NCBI GenBank assembly: GCA_012861695.1
Contig: JAAOOA010000086.1
Location: 1,737,501-1,801,500 of the forward strand
From: Trematomus loennbergii
Lineage: Eukaryota; Chordata; Actinopteri; Perciformes; Nototheniidae
Direction of reading: 5' to 3'
Length of the DNA: 64,000 bases
The notes under the pieces are model-generated. The model saw nothing but the letters and a program-made list of their open reading frames with translations. It ran no database searches and was not told the origin of the DNA. The position numbers were made by a program, and so were the translations under genes. Position 1 is the first letter of the stretch; the number at the start of each line of letters is the position of its first letter. This document shows, piece after piece, positions 1 through 22,974 of this stretch.

Positions 1-950
1 CTATTACCACACACACAGAGCCGAGCTTGAATGACACAAGCACACGTTTATTTCCATGCAACTCTCTGATTGGTCTGGTGTCATGCCTCTGTTGCATTCA
101 CTGAACACGGGAAATTACAGTGCTGCCGTCCTCTCTTGTCATGATGAGGTTCACGTAAAGCACGGTTAATGTATTATATTATTGGAGGGAGAATTGTCCG
201 GGGCTAAAGAAAAAACATTCGGGGCTGAAGCCCCGAATGCCCAGGCCAGGCGACGCCACTGCTGAAGACAGAGTGAGGTAGAAACGGACTATAAACTGGG
301 TGTTTCTGTTTACATCCCTGAAACTGTCAGATGGACAATACGGTAAGATAGAGGGGCTGTGCAACAACAGACTGTTAAACAATATCTTTTTTGCTACTTA
401 AATGGGGAACAAACGAAGCATGAAAACCCTCTCTTTATCATAATGTTTTCTTTATATGCTAGTGAAGGTGGAAGGCAATGATAATATCAATGCTTTGAAC
501 ACTGGTAACTCATGATGAGGATGCCAAACAGAAAGTATAATCTATGTTATTTTTTATTTAATACTGTTGAAACACTGACCTTTATTTATTATTTCTTAGT
601 CATTTCTGCTTTAAACGCTGGCGTCAAAATGATTGATTATTTCAGTATTTACTTAGCTTGCATTTATGCATGATCCCTTTTTTTTCAGGAGTAATATTGA
701 TACAAGTTTTTTATTTTTTTTATTTAGGTTTGTATCACATCGGTCTCAGAAGGCTGATTGGACTGATCCAGGATCTGTTCACAACAGTAGCTGGAAGCAA
801 AGTATAGGGGGGGATTCCAATTCAGTTGGGAGAATGGGGTTATTTTGTTACTGTGGTTCAGTATGTTTAAAGTATGTTCTAGTGTGTAAATGTGTCAACC
901 CTTTCATACATGGCAGTCTTGTTAAGAGGACTTCATGGTATACTATTTGA
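1..950. other. Left-edge sequence with no recognised gene
   Basis: I recognise no coding exon or complete mobile element here. The stretch should lie in the abcf1 intron that follows the exon at 4902-5002, but no further abcf1 exon is visible. A perfect hairpin with 10-bp arms and a 4-nt loop (CATTCGGGGC / GCCCCGAATG) sits at 216-239, inside GC-richer sequence that looks like a worn interspersed repeat. The open frames on both strands are short and have no recognisable domain. Confidence 0.4.
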
Positions 951-954
951 ATGT

Positions 955-2697
955 CTCAAAGTTGAACTTAAATGCATCTCCTGGAATTGCAGAGGTTTAC
1001 AAAAGACTAAGAAAATCAAACAAGTGATGAATAAGCTGAAAGACACGGATTCAAAAATGGTTTTCCTGCAAGAAACACACTCTAAAAGAAGACAATGTAA
1101 AAATTGGTAGGAGGTGGCAGGGGAGCATTTATGCATTGTCATTTACATCACAAGCAAGGGAGTCATGACTCTTATCCACAAATCGGTGCCCTTTCAAGTT
1201 TCTAATATTATTAAGGATACATTTGGTAGATATTTGTTATCCAGGGATCACTGCTCTCAGTTACTTTGAATTTGGTTAACATATACGGCCCCAATACAGA
1301 TGAGCCTGGCTTTTTTACAAATCTATTTCTTACACTTGCATCTCTCCCAGGAAAATATATAATTGCAGGGGACTGGAACTGTACACTAGATCCAACCAGG
1401 GAAAGATCTACAGGCGTTGATCAAACTCACACTAGAAGTAGAACAACTATTCAACATTTCATTCAAGAGTTACATTTGTTAGACATCTGGAGACACCTGA
1501 AACCTAACGATATTGCTTACTCATGCCACTCAAGTACTTTTCTCTGCAACGTTATGTTCAAAAATACAGGACTGTTACTATGGCAGTATATTAATATCAG
1601 ACCATGGAATATGCTGTATGGTATACACAGACGAGAACCTCGTTAGAGATCCACCCAGATGGAAATTAAATCAGAAATGGCTACAAAATGAAGAATTCAT
1701 TAAGTATGTGGGGACAGAGGTAGATCATTATTTCAGGGATAATACTACACAAACAACGGCATGTATCAAGTGGGATGCCTTCAAGGCTTTTTGAGAGGAC
1801 ATATAATTAGTTATACTTCATCCAAATCCAGAGAGTTACGCCAGAAAAGACAGAAGCTAGAGTCCAAAATAAAAACTCTTCAAGACCATGTATTTAGGAG
1901 AAAAAACCCTGAAGTAGAAAAATAACTATTGCTCTTAAGAGCCGAATATAATAAATGATCGGCGGACAGGGCAGCATCCAGTATGCTTAGGCTCAACCAA
2001 ACATTCTAGGAGCAAGGGGAAAAACCTGGCAAACTTTTAGCGTGGCAGGGTTTTGACAAGGTGGAATGGCCCTACTTATTTAATACTTTGGAAAGATTTG
2101 GATATGGGAATATATTTTTTAAATGGGTTCGATTATTGTATTTAAATCCTACAGCAGAAATATTAACTAACAAAAACTATCGGAACCGATTCTAATTAAA
2201 AGAGGATGCCGTCAGGGATGTCCCCTGTCCCCACTTGTATTCACTCTAGCAATCGACCCACTTGCAATAGCTGTAAGGATGCATACAGAAATTGTGGGAA
2301 TAACAATCGGGCAGACAGAACATAAGCTTTCCTTATACGCTGATGACGTCATTTTGATTATCTCGCACCTGAATAGAACAATTCCTGCAGTGTTGGAATG
2401 AGTAAGCTTGTTCTGCGCCATATCAGGGTATACAATCAATCACACTAAATCCTCCATGCTTTTCCTTAATGAGACGGACAAGGAAAACTCTCCTACAGAA
2501 GCTTCTAAATGTAAAGAGGTAGATCAATTCACATATCTGGGAATACAAATTGGACTCAAACTACATTGGATTGTTAAAATTAACTATGAACCTTTGATAG
2601 CATAACAAAAAAAAACAATTGATAGATGGATTACCTTGCCTCTATCTTTGGTTGGCAGAATAAATATAATACAAATTAATATACTTCCTAAGATATC
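955..2697 (+). mobile_element. L1-like LINE ORF2, 5' part (endonuclease and RT), broken
   Basis: Conceptual translation gives an apurinic-type endonuclease start (ISWNCRGLQ, then VFLQETHS near 1075). A second endonuclease block follows at 1266-1560 (VNIYGPN, GDWNCTLD). A reverse transcriptase follows at about 2040-2600, with the motifs [10 protein letters not shown] near 2210 and YADDVILI near 2338. The reading frame is broken by stops and shifts, so the copy is dead. The endonuclease/RT order and the motif wording fit the vertebrate L1 clade including fish L1 elements. The match ends abruptly near 2697, where a repeat carrying a 40-bp minisatellite begins. The L1 3' part reappears at about 4085. 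The copy is antisense to abcf1. Confidence 0.8.
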
Positions 2698-2738
2698 GCC
2701 ATCGGGAGGACCGGGGGGTTTCCCTGGCCTGTTAAGTG

Positions 2739-3427
2739 GCCTGCCTCACACAGGGTGACTGGCTGTCTACATGATGTGGCCTGCCTCACACAGGGTGACT
2801 GGCTGTCTACATGATGTGGCCTGCCTCACACAGGGTGACTGGCTGTCTACATGATGTGGCCTGCCTCACACAGGGTGACTGGCTGTCTACATGATGTGGT
2901 CTGCCTCACACAGGGTGACTGGCTGTCTACATGATGTGGCCTGCCTCACACAGGGTGACTGGCTGTCTACATGATGTGGCCTGCCTCACACAGGGTGACT
3001 GGCTGTCTACATGATGTGGGTCTGCCTCACACAGGGTGACTGGCTGTCTACATGATGTGGTCTGCCTCACACAGGGTGACTGGCTGTCTACATGATGTGG
3101 CCTGCCTCACACAGGGTGACTGGCTGTCTACATGATGTGGCCTGCCTCACACAGGTGACTGGCTGTCTACATGATGTGGGTCTGCCTCACACAGGGTGAC
3201 TGGCTGTCTACATGATGTGGCCTGCCTCACACAGGGTGACTGGCTGTCTACATGATGTGGGTCTGCCTCACACAGGGTGACTGGCTGTCTACATGATGTG
3301 GCCTGCCTCACACAGGGTGACTGGCTGTCTACATGATGTGGCCTGCCTCACACAGGGTGACTGGCTGTCTACATGATGTGGCCTGCCTCACACAGGGTGA
3401 CTGGCTGTCTACATGATGTGGCCTGCC
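2739..3427 (+). repeat. Minisatellite, 40-bp unit, 17 copies
   Basis: The unit contains CCTCACACAGGGTGACTGGC followed by TGTCTACATGATGTG. I count 17 units, nearly identical, with occasional 39 or 41 bp lengths (an extra G before TCTGCC, and one missing G near 3155). The low divergence suggests recent expansion or ongoing homogenisation. Confidence 0.93.
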
Positions 3428-3713
3428 AACATGGCCACTGTCATACAGATCATAAATCAAAGCCCTTGATTGGTCTCTGTGTGTCATTCAAGCTCGGGAT
3501 AACCTCAGCTCAGGTGAGGTAAAGGACTCTCTGAGTGTTTAGATAGTTAACTTAGTCTAAGTTCTCAGTGGGTCTCAAACGGTTTGGTCACCATTTATGT
3601 AAACACAGATTTCCATTTGAGGGGGTGATTAGTCAAATATGCATGAATAAAAAATAAAAAGTTAAGTAGGTGAAAAAAGGTAAGATAAACTTTTACAACT
3701 TGTTGAGAGCTAA

Positions 3714-3765
3714 ACTTGTAAGTCGCTTTGGATAAAAGCGTCTAACAAGTAACATGTAATAATAA
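3714..3765 (+). mobile_element. 5'-truncated SINE tail
   Basis: The segment contains GTAAGTCGCTTTGGATAAAA followed by GCGTCTAACAAGTAAC and an (AAT)n tail. The same tail ends the full SINE at 43005-43192 (minus strand). The related repeat copy at 21160 lacks this segment, so that copy acts as the empty site. Confidence 0.75.
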
Positions 3766-3815
3766 TAAAAAACGAGTCTTTGCTGCTGCCTCAAAGAGGA
3801 GCAGGGGGGAGAGGA

Positions 3816-4084
3816 GGGAGACAGGAGAGGCTGGTTCAGGAACCCAGACACACTCACAACTATAAATGAACCAAAAATAAATAAATGAACAAGTTTCAGT
3901 GTTTTTTCATATTGGAAATGGGATGTTATTGGTTATGGCCATGATATTATGATCATTGAAATGTATACAGTTCTGTTTCATATAGGTGTTCCCATAGATC
4001 TAGTCTCTTTATTTGCCCTCAAAGTGCACCAGATTGATGCATTTAACTCCCTAAAATCACATGGATAGGTTCCTAAATACATTT
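3816..4084. other. Unassigned sequence between repeat copy 1 and L1 3' part
   Basis: AT-rich sequence with no gene recognised. It contains short purine-rich runs (GGGGGGAGAGGAGGG near 3806) and lies between the end of the interspersed repeat and the point where L1 coding similarity resumes. Confidence 0.4.
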
Positions 4085-4862
4085 ACCATTTTTTTTAAAT
4101 AGTAACCCATGTCCATATGTTATTTGGACATATATCACAGCAGCCAAATTACATAAATATAATAGTTATTATATGGAGGAAGGGGGACTATTTCATTGTT
4201 CGTGGCAATGCAGTAAGGTCGAAGCTTTTTGGAGAGAAAAAACCTATAGAAAAGATTATCACAAAATAACTTTTGATGAATCCTGATTTTTTTATTTGAG
4301 GACTTTACCCAAAAGGTCACAAGTATACCAAGGGCGAACAAATAATCATAGATATGTGTCTTTTGCACGCAAAAAAAACTATTGCACTATTTTGGAATAA
4401 GACCAGCAGACCAAGCGTCACATATTGGGTCCGGCAAATGTTAACAACTTTTCCTCTGGAAAGAACAACATGTATACTAAAAGGGAAGCAAGACTTTTTT
4501 TGGATTTGGAAAGCATTGAATCTGTTTGTGGAAGGTATGGAGCTAATAGATGATGAGGATAATTGAATACTGACGAGTGTAAACCTCATAATATGATTAT
4601 TTGAGTTCGGACTATGTACCATGAAACTGCCTTGTATTGAACCAAAGTGGCGAGAAATGTCATTCAATTTTGAAATGTATGTAAGACGTGTCTTTGTATG
4701 AAGGGTAATGTGTTTGTTTTAGTTATTTGTGTTTTTTTTGCACCTGTACCTCAGTGTGATTTGACCTTGAGAAGTGCACTTCTGTATGTTTGTAACTGTA
4801 CACTGTGTACATGTGTCTTATTGTATAACTGTTAATAAAAACATTGTTTTAAAAAAGAAAAG
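4085..4862 (+). mobile_element. L1-like LINE, 3' part and tail
   Basis: The translation resembles the cysteine-containing C-terminal region of fish L1 ORF2 (a CSWQCSKVEAFW-like block near 4200), with several frame breaks. The 3' untranslated part ends in AATAAAAACATTG followed by an A-rich tail at about 4848-4862. The segment between the RT at 2697 and this block has been lost or displaced by the interspersed repeat. The tail stops about 40 bp from the splice donor of the abcf1 exon at 4902-5002. Confidence 0.7.
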
Positions 4863-4901
4863 GAATAGAAGTCTCTTTGAAAATAACTAAAAGATATTTA
4901 C

Positions 4902-17646
<12,745 letters not shown>

Positions 17647-17847
17647 TTTTATAACTATGAATCTTTAAAATAACTCAGCTAAAACGATGTCCTTTTTCTA
17701 TTCAGTAAGTGTTGTCAACTTGTCATCCACAGAGGTAATGCGGCCCAGCGACGTGAGGCACATGCCGGGTGATGCCGGGTCATCAACACAGTTTCATTCT
17801 TCTGATTCCTGGTTTACCGCGGTTGGCATGCAGTTAATTGGTGCATT

Positions 17848-17862
17848 AGCGCCACCTGCTGC
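17848..17862 (-). promoter_or_regulatory. CTCF-like motif upstream of abcf1
   Basis: On the minus strand the sequence GCAGCAGGTGGCGCT fits the CTCF core consensus CCASYAGRKGGCRSY except at its first base. It lies about 200 bp upstream of the abcf1 ATG, in the sense of the gene, and is followed by AATGCACC. A closely similar block lies upstream of stx12. Binding is an inference from the motif. Confidence 0.5.
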
Positions 17863-17885
17863 ACCGGAGTGTTGATCACATTTAC

Positions 17886-18345
17886 ATTTTAGATCCCGTA
17901 AAGAGGACATATTCTGCTCATTTTCAGGTTCATATTTGTATTTAGTGTCTCTACTGGGACATGTCTCCATACTTGAATGTTCAAAAGCTCTTTATTTTTT
18001 TCATACTGCCTGTGCTGCAGCACCTCTTTTCACCCTCTGTCTGAAACCAGAGCCCAGTCTGCTCTGATTGGTTAGCTAGCCGGCTCTGTTGTGATTGGTC
18101 AACCACTTAGAAATGAAATACAAAAATAAATCCCTATCCATGTCTGTCCCCAGAAGTACTCAGATATTTTACTGAAGGAAACATACAAATACTACAGTGT
18201 AAAAATACTTTGTTACAAGTAAAAGTCCTGCATTGAAAGTCTTTCGTAAGTAAAAGTAGGCCTACAAAAGTATTGGCATCAAAAGTAAAAATATTTTTTT
18301 ATTGTGCGTAGTGTCCCATTTTAGAATCATATTAGATTACAGGAT
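17886..18345 (+). repeat. Fish interspersed repeats upstream of abcf1
   Basis: 17886-18115 is an AAAGAGGACATATTCTGCTC-type repeat that I remember as common in percomorph fish. It is followed at about 18140-18345 by an inverted piece of the ACTTTTACTT repeat. No coding capacity. Confidence 0.5.
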
Positions 18346-18374
18346 TATTATTATTGATGCATCAATGTTGTGAT

Positions 18375-18935
18375 CACAACTGGTAAAGTTGGAGCTAATT
18401 CAATGCACTTGAACAATAAACTGGACTGGAGGGACAGCACTGAGGCTCTCTTCAGAGCTGATCTTCCTGAGGAGGCTCAGGTCCTTCAGCGTGTGCACCA
18501 GGCTGCTGCAGATGTTCTACCAGTCTGTGGTGGCCTGTGGGCTCTACTTTGTTGTGGTATGCTGTGGGGGAAACGCCAACAAAATTAATATGAATAATAT
18601 TTGCATTGTATGTAAACAAGACTTTCGCGGCACTGCTACCTGCACATGTATATATATTTTTTTGTTTGTTTTTTTGTTGTGTATATATATTTAACCTTTA
18701 TACATATCTGTATATATGAACATTCACATGTTAAAATTCAGAGTTTAACTTTAACTTATGTCATTTTTGTTATTATGATTCATACTATTACTGTTTATTC
18801 TTATTTTATCTTACTTTTTTCATTATCCCAAGTGTACTATCTGTGTTTCTGTTTTATTCTGTTGCTGCATTGACATTTGAATTTCCCTACGAAATAAATA
18901 AAGGTCCATCTTATCCTAACATCACACCAAAAAGG
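18375..18935 (+). mobile_element. LINE fragment (Rex1-like) with deletion
   Basis: The translation gives NNKLDWRDSTEALFR, then after a gap and a frame change VCTRLLQMFYQSVVACGLYF, a block found near the C-terminus of fish LINE ORF2. A 3' UTR ends in AAATAAATAAAGGTCCATCT. It is internally deleted and non-functional. Confidence 0.6.
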
Positions 18936-19440
18936 AATTCATACAGAAGAATCAAATGAGACCAAATGGATGTGCTGGGTTTGCTTTTCTTCTGCCAGAT
19001 TACAAACATTAAGAAAACACATCAGATCACTTATCAGTAAACTATATATTTTTAATTGTTTGCTGTTGTAAATGAACTGCAGTTGAGTGAGCAAAATCAG
19101 CTATAAAGGTAGCATTATGTTCAGATGTAATATTGGAGGATGAAAGGGTTGAACCTGTTATCTGTCACTGCCAGATATATGAAACACACAGAGGAAAACA
19201 TAAGGAGTGAAATTAAGAGTTATTATGCAGTGTTGTAAAAAGAACATGTCATGTGTTAATATACTGTATGTAACTGTGAGTGTTAATATAAATGAAGTAA
19301 AAGTACAATATTTGCTTCTGAAATGTATAAACAATTATAAACTGGGTTGAAATGGATACAAGTAAAGTCAAATGTAATGGTACAATCCTTGAGTAGATGT
19401 ACCTAGTTACTTTCCAGCACTAATTATTGGTGTCCTAGTT
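18936..19440. other. Intergenic, nothing recognised
   Basis: AT-rich sequence between the LINE fragment and the stx12 upstream motif. A short piece of the ACTTTTACTT repeat may lie near 19360-19420. Confidence 0.35.
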
Positions 19441-19488
19441 CTCTCAAGTGATGAGGGAAAGTGAGATTGGTCTGGTCCTCACTTCAGC

Positions 19489-19535
19489 TCAGTAGGTGGC
19501 GGTAATGCGCCTAAACGATAGGCTGCCAGCCGCCA
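19489..19535 (+). promoter_or_regulatory. CTCF-like motif and GGCGG/CCGCC arm pair upstream of stx12
   Basis: TCAGTAGGTGGCGGT (19489-19503) fits the CTCF core CCASYAGRKGGCRSY except for its first base. It is followed by AATGCGCC and then by GCCGCCAATAAA, which forms an inverted pair with GGTGGCGG. A purine run of GAAGAAGAAG follows. I remember this combination as a short repeat seen near fish gene starts. It lies about 0.9 kb upstream of the stx12 ATG, close to where a non-coding first exon would be expected. Confidence 0.5.
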
Positions 19536-20386
19536 ATAAACCAAGAGAAGAAGAAGAACCAGGATTCGGGATCAGGAAAGGAAAAGCAGTTTTTGACGGC
19601 TGGACGAGGAATATAAGCAAATACCAAAATAAGCAAGTACTAACGTTAATTTAATATCAAAAACGATTTGCTCTTGTTGACAATATATAGCTTTATCTAA
19701 GTCTGTATTTGTCAACAACACGCTTAGCCTTTTGATGATAGCCAGTTAATACTAAACAACTGAAAGCTGTCAAGTTAGCTAGCAAGCTAACAGCTGAGCG
19801 TAATGTTGTACCGTTATTTACATCTCCGTGTCATGCGGCAATTGTAAACAGTAGATAAAGAGGTTCAATGAAACTGCCTTAGTATGTCGATCACAAATGT
19901 GTACACAAACCATGGTAACTAAACACATCAACGCAACGTTCTGTATTCTTTTATTTCGATCGTCTTGTATGATTGGAGATCATCAATTAGCTTGCTAACT
20001 TGTTAGCAAGCTAACAGACACAGTTGTTATTTCGACCAAGTTACACAAGCGTAATCACTTCAGGCAATAAAACAATGAAGTCTGAATCAGACATCTTTTC
20101 CTTGAACTGTAAACGGGCGATGTAACACGTATCAATAGTGAGTAAACTGGTGTACCATAAAGTAAACATTTATTTGTAATGTTTTTTTCTTTAAACATAA
20201 CGGAAACTTACTTAACCCCCTTTTTCCGTAGGTTTAAATCAGCTGTGTTGATGCTGTTTTCTAAAATTGGCCAATCTTGGGCCCAAACAAATCGGATGAC
20301 CTATTTAAATCTTATAGTAAACATGGCAGTGAAGAAGCTTGTTTGAATGACATCTAACTTGTGAAACCCTTCCTGTTTGTGTTCAG

Positions 20387-22935
20387 ACAGAGCTCTACAC
20401 CTGAGGCAGCATCACTCTCTGGCAGACATGTCTTACGACAAAGCAGAGAGCTACCGCCCCGTCCCCCGGGACTTCAACACCCTCATCCAGACATGCAGCT
20501 CCAACATCCAGAAGATCACACAGAACAGTAAGTGCTCCATCGCAGCGTCAGTGGCTCTTCCTGCTACAACGAGAGCAAAAGCTGTGGCCAACAGGAAAGA
20601 TACAAGATTTGATCTAAGTATGGAAATCTGAATTCCTTTGGAAAGTCACTGAGCACCAAGGGCTTTTCAAAATTCATTAAGTCTGCAAGAGGCTTAAAGT
20701 TTAAATCCACTCTGGATTCAGATTGGAATAGACTCTTAAGCAGGCCATCGGGAGGACCGGGAGGTTTCCCGATGGCCTGGCCTGTTAAGTGGCCTGCTGG
20801 CCTGGCGATTATCTTTTTTTGTATGTATTGTGAACGCAACGCTGCGCAAATGTGGGTCTGCCTCACACAGGGTGACTGTCTGTCTCCATGATGTGGCCTG
20901 CCGACAGGGCCGTCCCTCCCTACAGGCTGATCACGCAGACTGCGTCGGGCCACGGTTGCGAGGCTCCACTAGCGCGAGGGTTTAGATAGTTAACTTAATC
21001 TAAGTTATCTCAGTGGGTCTCAAACTGTTTGGTCACCATTTATGTAAACACATATTTCCATTTGAGGGGGGAGTGATTAGTAAAAAATGCATGAATAAAA
21101 AAAAAAAAGTTAAATAGGTGAAAAAAGTTAAGATAAACTTGTAAAACTTGTTGAGAGCTAAAACGAGTCTTTGCTGCTGCCTCAAAGAGGAGAAGGGGGG
21201 AGAGGAATTTGACTTGATGTCCTGGTGCATACATAAAATATAAAACAAAGAATCTAATATAAAACAAAAAATCTTTAAGGACACTGTAATAAAATATAAT
21301 TAAATGGCAATAAAATAGAGCAGCGAAATAGATTGCAATTATAGAATATAAATGATTCTACATTATATCTAAATAAGTTGGGCTTCAGACTGTTGGACCT
21401 ACAACACATTTAATGATGTCATCATGTTCTCTGAGAAACAACACAAATTGTATGACTTTTTCTAGTCTAAAGATTGAACCTTCAATTAGGAAAATTCTTA
21501 ATGAAAATGTTCACTTTCTAATTGGCTTCATTTGGAGTAGTTTGTTTTAATGTGCAGAGTTAGACAGGCAAAGGTGATCTAACTGCTGAAGTCAGTCAGC
21601 ATCAATTTGATAAAACTCATGCTGATTGATGAGTGGAAACAATCCCGGTCCCATATCTTGCTGGCTCTAAATAAATATATTGGAAAACATTTTGAAAGCA
21701 AATGATGCATCTTCAAAACATGGTTTTGGTACCAAATTCCTGCTTTGTGGTATTCGCCAAGGAAACACAGTTTCTGAAATTGATAAGGATGCTTACATGT
21801 TTTATTTACTTCAGCTCAACGTAAGAATGCATTTATCATAGAACAGGGAATATTGGTTTTGTCACTCATTGGCATCACTTTATGGAGTGATCTCTTTGTA
21901 ACTCTTTCAATGTACATTTAGGCATGTGTGTACCTATTCTGTAAAATAATGATGACCAAAGTGAATCTGAACCATGTCACACACTTTCATCTGTTTGTGT
22001 ATGTGTGAGTTAGATCCAGAGGATAAAGCTCTCTCCATTATATGTTCTGCCCTCACCTAAAGTATATGTTATACAAGCTGCCATTCAGTGTGTTTAGTTT
22101 AGAATGAGAAGATGTTAAAGGTCCCATGTCATGCTTTTCCGGTTATTACCCGTCCCCTTGCACACACACACACACTCAATCTTTTCTCAGCTGCAGCTCC
22201 GCCCATTTCTCCTCCCTGAGACGGCGGGACGCGGCGAGGCTGTGAGTCGGTGTGTATGAACACACACACAAACTCCCAGCCAGGCTGCAGGTGTGTGTGT
22301 GTGTTCGGGCTGGATTTCGCTGTGTCTCGCAGACGGCCACTGGGCTCACAGGGAGGGGGGGGGGGCAGGAGCTCCAACAAGGCGTGTAGGACAGAGAGTG
22401 AATACACATACTATACAGAGATGCTGTATGAGAAACCAATGTGAGTTTGGAACATTGAACAATGTCAATCTATTCTAGTAGACCTCAACAATGGAAATAT
22501 GATCAGTAGAAATGGCCAAGACATGGGACCTTTAACATGTTGGAGAGGAAACAGGAAACATGTTCAGTGTGTCATTACAATATGTTGCATTAGTTTAAGC
22601 AAAACTAATGAAGTTTTTATTTGAATTATAGTATTCCACAAAACAGAAGCATGTTTGATGACAGAATGTTTTGCTGGTCTGCTCTCATATCTAATGACTT
22701 TCTATATGAGCGTTAATACAAAACAAGATGTTTTAAGCCATTGTCACATGCACTGTTCCACAGGACAGTGTTGCTCCTTCACTGTAGTGTGATGCAGGGT
22801 TTCCATACACAGATATGTTCCTCTGTTAAAAGAGTGCGTGTTGTTCTCCTGACAGCTGCTCAGATCAAGAGCATCGTGAGCCAGCTGGGGACGAGTCAGG
22901 ACTCCAGTCAGCTGCAGGACCGACTGTACGTATCT

Positions 22936-22974
<39 letters not shown>

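Larger units (their letters stand above)
2698..3815 (+). repeat. Interspersed repeat, copy 1, with amplified core
   Basis: This block interrupts the L1 copy. It starts with CCATCGGGAGGACCGG and a GGCCTGTTAAGTGGCCTGC segment. It continues through 17 minisatellite units into a tail that contains TAGATAGTTAACTTA and GTGGGTCTCAAAC, and ends near AAAGAGGAGCAGG. The same order of segments occurs at 20746-21205 in stx12, where the core is present once and not 17 times. It is therefore a dispersed repeat family, of a superfamily I cannot name. No coding capacity is visible. Confidence 0.7.

Noticed and set aside
2739..3427. Possible CRISPR array (40-bp direct repeats)
   Set aside because: The units are contiguous with no variable spacers, there are no cas genes, and the DNA is vertebrate. 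It is a minisatellite.
22129..22478. Overlapping frames of 60-90 codons on both strands
   Set aside because: They lie wholly inside the TTAA-flanked MITE with CA/TG and G runs and have no domain.
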